In this document: piece after piece, positions 50,634 to 61,685 of the stretch
Layout: every line of letters starts with the position of its first letter
Position numbering within the stretch: position 1 is the stretch's first letter
From: Chondrus crispus
Lineage: Eukaryota; Rhodophyta; Florideophyceae; Gigartinales; Gigartinaceae
Assembly (NCBI RefSeq): GCF_000350225.1
Contig: NW_005178758.1
Span: 62,001 to 126,000, forward strand
Direction: 5' to 3'
Length of the DNA stretch: 64,000 nt
Position numbers and translations under genes: made by a program
Notes under the pieces: generated by a model
Told to the model about the DNA's origin: nothing
The model's input: only the letters and a program-made list of their open reading frames with translations
Database searches by the model: none

Positions 50634-53600
50634 ATATCCCTAGCGTTCGAATTTAGGTTCCATATATGGAACCTTAATTTCCTGAACCCTCTAACTCCCT
50701 CAGTTTCTTATTTTTTGAGTCGCGTCTTTGCCAGATTGCTCAATGCAACCTGTAGACCTGCTCCAAAAAAGCGGAATTCAATTGGCTCAAGCCGACCCTC
50801 TTTTCGAGGGTGTACAAATCGGAGCACTTTACCCCTCTCAGAAGTGCATTTCTAGTATGGATCCATATATAGATCCCTAAAATATCTCGAAAATTAGCAA
50901 TTTAATGGGCCACGACTCTTTTGTAACGTACTTGCTGACAAAAAGACCTGCATCATCATCTGTCTTGTTAAGACAGTGCCTGCTCATGACATCCTCTGTC
51001 GTTGGCGAGCACGACCTGCATCTTCGGTGCTGCTGCGCTGCCTCGCCCTGCTACACACTGCAGGTGGTGTGCTTGCAGTGTTGACTGTACTTATTCGGCT
51101 TGAACTCTGCGGAACATGGGCTGCAGGCAGCGGAGTACTACGAGGCTTCAATACAGAAAGAGTGTGCCACATTTCGTTGCAGCTTTTTTGCAGCCCAGGG
51201 TACATGCGAGTACAAAGATGTACCGCACAATGCACAAATCTATACGTCGATCGATGTCCCCGCCAGTTGTTTTCATTCCCAACGACTCCCCTTATCCCGC
51301 ACAATGCACAGTACTTTTGCTCTTTTTGTTGCTTCATAAGGTGCCCAGGAACCGATAACCTTAAGACCACACCATCGGCCCCATTGAAGAATAAAAGCCT
51401 CTTTTGCTTTCGATTAGCAGCCAGTCTACACAACCTGTGAATATTTTCTTGGCTGATTGCCTCATCGTTGCTCAACTCGTTTTCTTCTGATGTTTGTATA
51501 GACTGAGCATAGTTGAGCAATTCTCTGGATACCTCGTAGGTAAAATCTGCAAGCGATTCCACCCCATTCAGCGAGCTTCGGTAAAAAGTCAACCCCTTAA
51601 ATGACGCTCTGTTTTCTAGCAAATGTTTCGTCCGTGTCATCCGCCAAGCAATAAAGGCATTGACGCCAATTGTTTTGATAGTCTGGGAAACGATTTTTTG
51701 TTCCCATTTAAAGGAGGATGTTGATGATCGAAAGATTGCCCTTGACATTGCACTCCCGTCTACTCCACCCTTCGTTTTAGAATAAAGGCTTTGTGAGGCA
51801 TGCTTAAAAAGTTTTAACGGAGGAAAAGGATCCTTGTTCTTGACGTAGTTGTTCACCATCAGCCAGAATGGCAAACGAGACTTGAAGATGCGTCGTGTAG
51901 ATGCTTCGGTGAAACCAGGAGGCTGGGGATCTTGCTCATGGGCCCAGGCAACTGTGGGACGCGCAATGTCATTGAGTGTACTGTAGCATTTTTCAATGTT
52001 GCTGGGACTACAGTACACAACCAATGTATACATTATCCCTGCTTCTGCAGCGGAGATGTAAATGACGTAATTGACAGCAAGAACTATCATTTGGTGAATA
52101 ACCTGCCCAGTGTGCTCCTCTGGAACATACTGTCTGAATTTGGCATCACCCACACAGCATGTCACAACGTCCGTCGTAGCCAAATTGAGAGCTCTATCTA
52201 GACTAGATAGAGCAACGCTTGTCTTAATCTCGATTGAGGCAATCGATAGGTTTCCATCTGTAGTCGTTTCATCGCATATGCCAAGACCGTAACTGCTAAT
52301 CAAGGCAATTCCGTCTGGAGAGCACGCCAGCCAGGTCTCATGTTTTTCCCCATCATACCGCACTCATAGATGCATTTGACAAAAGGCCGACTAGACAGAG
52401 CGGACAAAACGGCGCTTTCATTGGCGGTTCCACGCATCATGGGTTCTGTAGAGCGTACGGAGCTGAACCATGTCTCGGAAAACGAGCTCAACACATCTTT
52501 CAATGATTCATTCCCTTCCGCCCTCGCTGTCATACCGACGACGCGACGTACGTCGTCACTTTTAACGAGAATTTTGCCAGCACTTGTGCCGGTAAGTCGG
52601 AGCTGCCTCAGGATAAACCAGTCCGCACAACGCTGATCAACAGTCAGCACTGTGCATTTGCTCAATAAATGGCGTTCGAGTACATCTTTAGAGTGTAAGG
52701 AATCGACAGCGGGAGTGAAGATGCGATTTTCATCAGTGCGCTTACTAAAGAGCTTTTGCCCAAGGGACGATTTCTTGGGAACAGCGATCCACGTTTCAAG
52801 GCTTTTCGAAACAGTTGTCGGAACACAGTACATAAAACGGAGAATCTTACTGAACTTGTCACTGCCTCTCTCCCTGACAGCAACAGCTGTGACTTTAGAA
52901 CTCGTGCCTGGGATCCCTCGGCTTCTACCAGTGGCCTTTAAGGTTTTCACTGCCCACCACGATGCCGGGCCTTCATCGGGGCTGTTGTTAACAACAAATG
53001 CGCGGGGACGATCTAGAATAGAGTTGTCAGCTGATGTGACAACAGTGCTAGGGTCTGGGATAGGGCTGTGTTGAACCCCCTCTACCGTCATGGTTTCCCC
53101 ATCCAAAACATTGCTTTCGCTGCTCGAGCCCAAATCCGAATTATCTTCTTCATCATTCCTTGTGATGCTGAGGAAAGATTTCCCAACAAATGGGTTACAT
53201 TTTAACAAATGCTCAGGCATAACCATGATGGATCCAATACGAAGAGAAAGTAGCTCACGCATCAAGGAAACTTTGCCATACCCGCGATCAGCGGTTATGA
53301 TAAAACCGTGAACACTTCGCTCACCCCTACCTTCGAGCACTGACTTTAACAAACTGCAGATATTTTCTGTTTGGGGCACACCGCGAAGACGGAAGCGAAC
53401 CATTAATGTTATTCTGAAAAGAGCGTCTGCGACTGCATCTGCAGAATGGCCTTCTCGGTCAGCCTTTCGGCTGCTCAAAGTCTTGACTTGGTTATCAGTG
53501 GCCCTAGTTCCATACAAATCGTCATCGAGCGTTGCGAGGGTGTGTGTAGGAGAAACAAATATCTTGCATGTCACTCGAAATGCAGTGTTTTCGAACTGCG

Positions 53601-54526
53601 TGAGAAGTTGAGTGTGGTCTCTTTGAGCTAGCCAAGTGCGACATCCCTCTTGTCCTCTCCCTGTTGGTGAAAAAGCCAGTATGTTGCTACTCATAAAGCG
53701 TACTGTCTGCAGACTAGGCGTTGTGCAACTGTCCCGTTGCAGAATCTCGATGGTTTTTTGAAAACTGAATCCCGTACAGTGCGACAAAAGCAATACGGAT
53801 ACATACCGGTACATGTCGGACATCCGCAGCGGCTGTACAGCAAGTTTTTGCAGAACGATATACTCGTTAAGCCAACCCAGACAGGTTTGCAACAACTCAT
53901 CCATGAAAAGAACAACACATTCTGTTCTCGTTGTCTGCAATTCCCGGACCTCCCGTTCGACATCCAATCGCTCCATTGCGGATGAGCAAAAAAGCCTCGC
54001 TCTCTCCCTAATGACCTCGAAAACAAATTCATCCTCAAGCATGAGACGTTGCCCTGTCACTCTTGACGTACGCCACCCTTGAGTCGGATCCCTTTGAGAG
54101 TTTGCTGGACTTGCCCTTTCTGATCCCCTTCCTCTCAATCGACCTCGCCCACGGCGAGTGCGGCCCCTCCCTCGTCTCCTTCCGCCTCTCGTAGCCCCCT
54201 CGGCTTCCTCACTACGCACTGCAGGTACCGGGTCCTTTGGAAGGACTGTAGCCATCCTGCTCTTTCGTCGTGGGTGTTTTGAATCGCAGCATGCGTTCTA
54301 GTTGCTCGATTTATGAGGTTGAACATTCATCTGCATCCACTCACTGTCAGCTCCGCAGTCGTATAGTGGGATTGTCTCGCCGGCGCGAACTACAGAGTAA
54401 ATCTGTAATCAAACAGAGCCTTGTATCTGGCCCTAAGGATCCATATATGGAACCGTAGGGCAATTGGACAATTTACTGAAAACCCCTATGGTTCCATATA
54501 TGGATCCATGGAAACGCTAGGGATAT
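50634..54526 (-). mobile_element. piggyBac-type transposon 1 (3.9 kb)
   Basis: Terminal CCCTAGCGTT inverted repeats are flanked by ATAT on both sides. Each end has two near-palindromes of GGTTCCATATATGGAACC type (50656, 50859; 54437, 54490). The single gene inside encodes a piggyBac-like transposase with a nuclease domain. It sits inside a MITE-like element. Confidence 0.8.
50984..54255 (-). pseudogene. piggyBac-type transposase with YqaJ-like nuclease domain, one frame break
   Basis: Starts MATVLPKDPVPAVRSEE with an RG-rich tail. Transposase core: first Asp in TLDDDLYGTRATDNQVK, second in IITADRGYGK, third in SKTKGGVDGSAM, the KGGVD hallmark of piggyBac. Between the second and third lies a YqaJ/lambda-exonuclease-like domain: WFILRQLRLTGTSAG, MMRGTANESAVL, WLACSPDGIALI, SIEIKTSVA and EEHTGQVIHQMIVL. 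The C terminus is Cys/His-rich (YCALCG, FVHCAVHLCTRMY), as in piggyBac. A -1 frame change at a GGGGAAAAAC run near 52335 separates two long frames; the sister copy reads through the same site, so this is probably a mutation. Confidence 0.8.
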
Positions 54527-54692
54527 GCAAACGCAAAATTTTACACATTTAGCCACCAAATTTAGCCAAACCGATAGGGGTGCTCTTAGACTGTATCTGT
54601 GTAACCTATTTTTGGTGTAATTGTTTTGGGTGTAATTAATATTATGAACAGTAACACGTGTACAGTACAGTAGTGCATTCGTCATCGCCGCG

Positions 54693-54869
54693 ATGGTCTT
54701 CTCCTTCCAGCCGGAGAGGAAGTCAGGGAAAGGGAGGACGCAGCAGGACGGCGGAGTTGCGGGCGAGTCTTCGACACCTGTGGCCAACGTCGACTCGGTG
54801 TTAATCGAAAACACTCATCTGTACGCTAACGGTACCACTCGTACTCCGTTTCCATTAAAGGCAAAGTAG
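54693..54869 (+). CDS. Short ORF upstream of RsmG, hypothetical
   Basis: 58 residues (MVFSFQPERKSGKGRTQQDG onward), polar, no known domain. It may be the start of a lost gene or chance. Confidence 0.2.
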   Translation: MVFSFQPERKSGKGRTQQDGGVAGESSTPVANVDSVLIENTHLYANGTTRTPFPLKAK

Positions 54870-55131
54870 CCGACTTTCCTTACCCCCTTACCCGAATCCA
54901 TCGGTCGCCCAGTTTAGCCCATCCCTCAGTCGGCCTCCGACAGCTCCGCCGCACCGGCTTACCACCCGCCTCGAAGATCCATCACACCGCGTTCACACCG
55001 CTTTCACACCGAATGGCAACACGCCCGCCGACGCCCGCCAAAACCGGGTCCCCTCCCACAGATCCTTTTCGGGGAATATAAATATTTCCTACATCCCATG
55101 CCCGCCGCCCCCACGCACCATCTTTGTCTAC

Positions 55132-56052
55132 ATGGCTCCGTGGCTCACTGCCTGCCGCATCGCTTTCGCCGTTTCGCTGCCAACTCAGTGCGCGCGTCAC
55201 GTGCTGCGACCCACATGCCGCCCGCCGCCGCGGCGGCGCGTGGCGCTGCGCGCCTGCGTTACGCAGCAAAGTATCGCCCCCGCGCTTGCTGTGCTGCGCC
55301 GCGCAGCCGACTCGCAGCGCCTGGACGTGGCGCGGCTCAACTCCTTAGTGCGCCTGGCGGATCTGTTGTTGAGCGAGAGCAAGCGGTACAACCTCACGGC
55401 GATCCGCACGCGCGATACCGTGCTGCTCAAGCACATCGTGGACGCGCTGAGCCTGCTACAGGTGCTGGACGCGGAGGCCGCTGCCGCGCCCGGCGCGCTG
55501 CGCGTCGTCGACGTCGGCACGGGTGCGGGGTTCCCAGGGCTCGTCCTCGCCATCGCGAGGCCGCAGTGGGACGTCACGCTGCTCGAGGCGGCGCGCAAGA
55601 AGACACGCTTCCACGACATTGTGGAGCGCGAGCTGGCCCTGCGCAACGTCACGTCCGTGTGGGGGAGGGCAGAGGAGGTCGGGCAGAGTAAGATGCATCG
55701 TGGGCGGTATGACGCGGTCGTGGCACGGTCGTTGGCAGAAATGCGAGTTTGCTGTGAACTGTGCGTGCCGCTGGCAAAGGTGGGGGGCGTGTTTTTCGCG
55801 CAGAAGAGCGTGGGCGCGGGCGCTGAGGAGATCGCCGCCGCGAAGGAGGCCATCAGAAGGCTGGGCGGGAAGCTGGAAGGTGTGCACAAGGCGTGGCAGT
55901 GGGAATGGATGCAGGGGCAGGGGGAAGATGCGGAAGAGATTGACAGAAGAAAGAAGTGTATTGTGGCCGTAAGAAAGGTGAAGGCAACGCCACGGGCGTT
56001 TCCGAGGTTGCCGGGGGTGCCGAAGAAGACGCCTTTGCGAGACCGCGAATAG
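55132..56052 (+). CDS. rsmG: 16S rRNA (guanine-N7)-methyltransferase, organellar
   Basis: 306 residues, RsmG/GidB family; it methylates G527-type guanine of small-subunit rRNA using SAM. The ~45-residue N terminus (MAPWLTACRIAFAVSL, then Arg/Pro/Cys-rich) is a transit-peptide-like extension. The family core follows: LLLSESKRYNLTAI, the SAM loop VVDVGTGAGFPGLVLAI, VTLLEAARKKTRFH, YDAVVARSLAEM, and the C-terminal FPRLPGVPKKTPL box. The length is right for the family plus a transit peptide. The bacterial-type enzyme implies action in plastid or mitochondrion. The long antisense ORF across it is a shadow. Confidence 0.93.
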   Translation: MAPWLTACRIAFAVSLPTQCARHVLRPTCRPPPRRRVALRACVTQQSIAPALAVLRRAADSQRLDVARLNSLVRLADLLLSESKRYNLTAIRTRDTVLLKHIVDALSLLQVLDAEAAAAPGALRVVDVGTGAGFPGLVLAIARPQWDVTLLEAARKKTRFHDIVERELALRNVTSVWGRAEEVGQSKMHRGRYDAVVARSLAEMRVCCELCVPLAKVGGVFFAQKSVGAGAEEIAAAKEAIRRLGGKLEGVHKAWQWEWMQGQGEDAEEIDRRKKCIVAVRKVKATPRAFPRLPGVPKKTPLRDRE

Positions 56053-56620
56053 GTTTGCGAAGAGAGAAAGGCGTCGGGAGACCGGAGAGAGGAAATATGT
56101 TGGTTGAGCGATGTGTCAGGGAATAGGAGCGCATGGGTGAAAAGCACACCGAGCATTGCAAGGAGTGTACATGGACGTCTTGCGAGAAGAAGAGTGCAGG
56201 CACGTTGCGAAATGCACAGTTCGCTGTGGCAATGTGACACACGAAGTAAGAAGTTGCAGAGCGGCCCCGATCGCGAGTTTTAACGCCATTGAGCATTGGT
56301 TTATCTCGAGACATTGAGCAAGGTTTCCTAACGATGAGAATGGTTTTTGTGCTCAGCGGACACAACATCGCATTCCACACGCCCATAGTCAGCAATGCAT
56401 GCGGCCGGTGCAAATTGCAAATGTGAACGACTCTTCGGGCGTCCCTCTCAGCTGGCATCTAACTATCTTCGGGTATCTTTTTACTATGTTCGTCGAGTAC
56501 AGGTGAAATGACTGCACGGTACAGTATGTGCCTTAGAGAATAACGAATCGTAACACTCTGAGCGTCAGGAAGACGCCTCAAATGCCGCGTTGGTCACCAT
56601 CAAAGCCCTCATCGAGAAGC
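56053..56620. other. Intergenic region, nothing recognised
   Basis: No ORF or repeat of note up to the next transposon end. Confidence 0.4.
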
Positions 56621-56621
56621 C

Positions 56622-59600
56622 ATATCCCTAATGCCAGGAAGTTATGTGAAGTATACTTCACATAAATTTCTGAGTGCTTGTACTTGCCCCCGTTGAAGCT
56701 TTTTTCAAAACTTCTTACGTTGCCGCACACGAAAAGCCTTACTCTATCCACCCCCAAAAGGGCGGTCTTGTTTGAATAAAAATCTGAAGAGATATATGAG
56801 TCACAACATTGCCATTCGAAGACTCTCGAGAACGCTCGAAAAACGGTTATGTGAAGTATACTTCACACAGCTAAAACCCCTTTTCAAGCACAGAATCAAC
56901 GGATTTTAGATATCATTTTACGTTTCTTATTGCTGACTGCCCCTCCTGCGAACGCTTCTCCTCATGGAACCCCCCACAATCTGCTTACTGCCACTGTCTC
57001 TAGTCGGACGTCAACTTGCTGTTGTGGTGCGCGGTCTTTTTCAGCACTTGAACCTGCGCTTTGTAGCCTTCTTGGAGCAGTAGAGGGTGAGCTTCTCTTC
57101 TTCTTTCAGATGCTGGTAAAATAGCATCTGATCCAGGCACACTGTCGGGCGATAGAACATCCCCTGGCGACAAATTCACCGCCCCTGTCGACAAATTAAC
57201 CGGTTTTCCTGTTCTGACACCGACAATTAGACTTTTTTCTTGTGTACCTAAAAGCACACTACTCTCCGTTTCCTCGTAGCTGCCGCCCCCTGCGTCGTAA
57301 CCAATTGAACTGTTTGTGCTGCTGATTTGAGGCGAAGAAGCTGGTGTCTTTCTCGGTTTTAAAAGCTTCACAGAGTGCCAAATGTCCCAACAACTCTTCC
57401 GAAGACCTGTAAATGTTCTTACACATAGATGAACCGAGCACATTGGGCAGGAAAAAGAGGATTTGTGACCTCGAAACCCGTTTCTGTGATTCCCGCACAT
57501 TTGCGCAGTATTTGAGCGCCCCAGGCTGCATTGGTACATGGCCACGAACAGTGAGACGTAACAGTGCACCGTCAGTGCTGTTAAAAAATTTGATGCGGTT
57601 TCTCTTTCGATTAAATGCAAGAGACATAAGCCGGTCGAGTTCTGTAGCTGATACAGCCTCGCCCACTCCTAGGATACTGGTGTCATTCTGGTTGTCAACC
57701 AGAATGTTAGCAGCATGGTTTAGCAGTTCCAGCGAGACATCAAACATGAAGTCAGCAGTAGATTGCACCTTGTTTAGAAGGTTACGATAGTGGTCTAGTG
57801 AACGAAATGTGTCAGATGACTCCAACAGGTCTTCTCTTTTAAACATGCGCGAACCAATAAATGCGTTAATTGCCAGCGTTTTAAGAGTCTGCGAGATAAG
57901 CTTCTGTTCCCACTTGAAGGGAGAAGTTGAGCATCGCAGTATTGCTCTTTGCTGAGTAGCACCGTCGACGCCTGCTTTTGTCTTAGAATAGAAACTCTCT
58001 CAAGCATGCTTGAATAGCTTCAAAGGCACAAATGGGCCGTGTACCTTGACATGGGTATCAATCATTTTCCAAAACGAATGCCTCGAAGAAATAACAGGGC
58101 GTTGTTCACTACTTACAAACTGCGGTATTGGTGTGGCCTCCTCGTATGCCCATGACACAACTGGACCACAAGTGAACTTTAAGACGGCAAGACATGTTTC
58201 AATGATATCCGGAGACCAGTAGATAAAGCACTGTATACAACACGCCAGTTTCAGAAGCAACAAGGTAGACAGAGTATTGCAGGCCTAGAATTATCACTTG
58301 CTGTAACATTTAAGCCATGTGCTCCTTCGCGACATATTTTTTGAATAGCTCGTCACCAACTGTACAAAGCACAGAATCGCCAGATGACAAAGAGATAGAG
58401 CTCGCTAAACTTCGTGCAGTCACCTTGGTCTTGATTTCGACAGATGCAAGTACTTCCATGTTTCCAGTAACATTATGATTGTCAATACTGCTAAATGGGT
58501 TTAGCCTTTCTACAATTTCTTCATCCAGGATAGCGACGCCATCTGGGGAGCAAGCTAGGAAAGGCACATCTTTTAAGCATAGCAAGCCGACCTCGAAAAC
58601 ATCTCTGATAAAACTCATTGATCTGAGAGCAGCTAGTACAGTATTCTCATTTGCACTGCCTCGCATCATAGGCTCTGTCGAAACCTTAGAACAAAACCAG
58701 CTGCGTTGAAAAATTTCTAGCCACTGTTCGGGCAAATTCTCCGTGTCGGCAGAAGCCGGTTCTAAACCCAAAGACAACCTCACTGCTGAGCTGCTCATTG
58801 CTACAAGACCAGCATTAGTTCCCGTTATCCGAAACTGTCGCAAAATAAACCAGTCTGCACACCTTTGTCCGATCGTAAGAACCGAACATACTGAAAGAAG
58901 TTTTTGTTCGACTGCACTCATTAAAACTTGAACTTCCGGTGGCTTCTCACTTTTTTTTGAGAAAAGGGTGTGTCGTAATGGCTCATTACTTTTTGGCACA
59001 GCAATCCATTTCTTAAGGGCTTCCTGAATCCCTTCAGGAACCGTGTACATGGAACGAAGAACTTTACAGAACTTTTCGGTTCCGTGTTCCCGAACAGCAA
59101 CTGCTGTGATTTTTCTTTGTCCCGTTCGGTTTCCAGAGCCCGCTGCAGCCGCCATTTTTGTGGCAATGAACGCATGAGGTCCTAACGCGGGGTTGTCATC
59201 AATAATGAACTTCCTTCTTCTGTCGCACAACACTTCCATATTCCCCACATTTTCCGAAGGTGGCAGAGGCATTTGTTCGGTAGGTGCATTGCTTCCAGCA
59301 GAAGCATTTCCCAGGTCATCTGACCTTGCACTAGTACATTCGTCTGTGTCTTCCAAGTCTCCTCTTCTTGGATCGAGATAGGAGGAAGCAACAAATGGGT
59401 GGACTCGAAGTAAATGATTTGGCATTACAAAAACAGAGCTAACACCGAAAGATGAAAGAACCTCCATAAAATTGGGCTTCCCGTAACCGCGATCGGCAGT
59501 AACTATACATCCATTCAGAGCCTCCTCTCCCCTCCCGTCCATCAAACCAGAAAGTAATTTTCGAACAGACTCTGTCTGTTGTTCCCCTCGTCTTCTGAAT

Positions 59601-60888
59601 CGTATAGTTAAAACAATTCTGAAAAGTGCATCGGCCACAGCATCTGCTGAGTGGCCCTCTCTGTCAGCTTTTCTGGAGCTCAGCATTTTGACTTGGTTAT
59701 CTGAATCCCTGGTCCCAAACAGGTCATCATCTAGAGTCGCAAACAAATGCATGGGCTCAAAGAAAACTTTTCTAGATTCACGAAAAGCAAGGCTTTCAAA
59801 CTCTGAAAGCTGCCGTGTTCTGTCCCGTTGCGCGCTCCAAGTGCTTGATTCATCGCTTCCCTGTCCAGTAGGTGAAAACGCAAGAATGTTGTCCGCAATA
59901 AACCTTGTTATCTCCAAGGAAGGCGCTACGCAGCCGTTCTGACGCTGTATCATAATAGTTTTTTCAAAACTGAATCCGGTTGTGTGAGAAAGCAAAAGGA
60001 CAGCAACATAGCGATGCATGTCCGACATAGTGATAATTGTTTCCATATTCCTCATTCGGACAAGCTCATTCATCCACTCAGTCAGTTGTTGCAGTATTCC
60101 GTTCATTATTAGCACCACAAATCCTGATCGAGTGGGAGTGATTCCTCTAACGTTGCATTGCAACTTCATCTTATTAACTGCTGTGCTGCAAAGCAGCCTC
60201 GCACGTTCTCGTATTATAGAATCCGCAAACTCTTTCTCCATTACCACCTCACTGGTTCTTGAGGTGCAAATATTCCACCCTGAAGCTGGATCCTGAATAT
60301 TTGTTCCCGCCCTCCCTTCTCCGCTTGCACGCCTTCTGCCCCTTCCCAATGCACCTCCACGACCGCTTCGTGCCCTTCCTCTTGTAGTACGTCCCTGAGA
60401 GCCCCTACCTCGTCCTGGTACACTTGGTCGTCCCCTTGCGTTCCCATGGGTCACAGTTTGTAGTCGAGGATGACCTGACGCATCGAGGCGCAGGTTTTGT
60501 GCGGAATTATTGCTCGGACCCGGCTCAGCTGCTGCTGTTATACCTCCTGAAACATCATTTGAAGTTCCTGTTGGTGATGGTTGAGCTCCACTAGCCAAAG
60601 AAGAGGGGTTTGAGGGCATCTCTGAGACGATGTCGAAGTGAGCGCGGCCATTTCGGCTGTGCTTGACCAATTTTCAATTTTGAATGTCCGAGAGACGCAC
60701 AACATGCTGAGGATCAAGAATCCAATGTTACAGAATTCTTTAGATCAATACTGTAGACTTCAGGTCGCCGTCCAAAGAGCCCTTTTATACGGTCATATGT
60801 GAAGTATACTTCACATATGAGGGTTTTGGGCAAAAACCCCAAAACCCGTTATGTGAAGTATACTTCACACAAGTGGCATTAGGGATAT
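56622..60888 (-). mobile_element. piggyBac-type transposon 2 (4.3 kb)
   Basis: CCCTAATGCCA inverted repeats are flanked by ATAT. The palindrome TGTGAAGTATACTTCACA occurs twice near each end (56645, 56850; 60797, 60852). Gene content and orientation match element 1, but the palindrome sequence differs. Confidence 0.85.
57080..60670 (-). pseudogene. piggyBac-type transposase with YqaJ-like nuclease domain, sister copy
   Basis: The first 786 codons are intact: RG-rich N terminus, catalytic Asp in TLDDDLFGTRDSDNQVK and IVTADRGYGK, then the nuclease domain (WFILRQFRITGTNAG, MMRGSANENTVL, FLACSPDGVAIL, SVEIKTKVT). TAA follows EHMA at 58310; after that, coding resumes with at least two frame changes and a TGA within KLFKHA at about 58004. 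The third catalytic motif SKTKAGVDG, the helical region and the Cys-rich end (CGNHRNGF, SCPMCSVHLCVR) are still readable. Its breaks differ from those of the first copy, so the ancestral protein was one long frame of over 1100 residues. Confidence 0.8.
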
Positions 60889-60899
60889 AGCCGCCCTCA

Positions 60900-61685
60900 A
60901 ATACGCGGGGCAGGGTACTTGTGCCAACCTCTAACGCCCCTGGCATGAAAACTGTTGGCGGCGAAAAGGGGGGAGGAAGGCCGCGCGCGTAGGGGAGAGA
61001 GGAAAGTTTTTTTTTCAGAAGCGTGAAGTTTATTGCAAGAGCGGGGGTCTGTTCGTGTGTTGTTCTTCTGTCCCTCTTGTCGCGGGGTATCGCGGCGCGC
61101 CCCTTTCTCTTATAGAGGGGCCGCCAGCATCTTCCACTTCCCAGGACCGCCGCCCTTCAAAGGGAGACTGTCCACGTGTACACCTGGCGTACACGTAGAC
61201 CAATAGAATCATCTTTTGGCGGCTTTGGTCCTGGGGCCACTCCCGGGTACTGTACCCTGTACAGTACCCCAAATCTCCCCCACACGACCCCCTCCCCAGC
61301 CCCACACCCGGGCAGGGGCAACATATATACTGACCGCTGCTGCTCCTGGTGATCGGCTTGAGTCAGGGAACCGGCGCTCGACCTCGACGATCCCATTTGA
61401 CATAATTTAGTGTCACCATCGACACCAATCCCCCAATCGCTCCACGTATACACGTGTACAGCTCATCATCACTGTAAGCTATCACTTCTATCATTAACCT
61501 ACCCACCTTCTCTACTTTTCACACAACTAACTTCGGTGTTCCTGCGTTTTTTTCTTGAAGAACCTGTCAACGCGTCAGGTTCTAATTGCCTCCAGTCTCA
61601 GAGATCGCTGATTGCTTGTGTGGCGGACTCAGGTGAGGTTTTAATCCTCGGGTCTGCCCCTTGCAAGAAAGCTGATCTGAGGAGG
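60900..61685. other. GC-rich upstream region of the histone-mimic gene
   Basis: No recognised gene. Contains inverted GTCCACGTGTACACC/GGCGTACACGTAGAC near 61168 and GTATACACGTGTAC near 61445. An ORF frame is open from 61410 into the histone-mimic gene, so a longer N terminus is formally possible. Confidence 0.4.

Larger units (their letters stand above)
50297..54588. mobile_element. Outer ~400-bp element interrupted by a piggyBac-type element
   Basis: TWAGAGCACCCCTATCGGT at 50297 is inverted at 54570-54588. Without the nested element, a ~400-bp non-coding sequence with terminal inverted repeats remains, i.e. a MITE that served as target. Confidence 0.55.

Noticed and set aside
55197..56240. 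347-codon ORF antisense to RsmG
   Set aside because: A shadow of a clear RsmG gene; Ser/Arg-rich composition with no domain.
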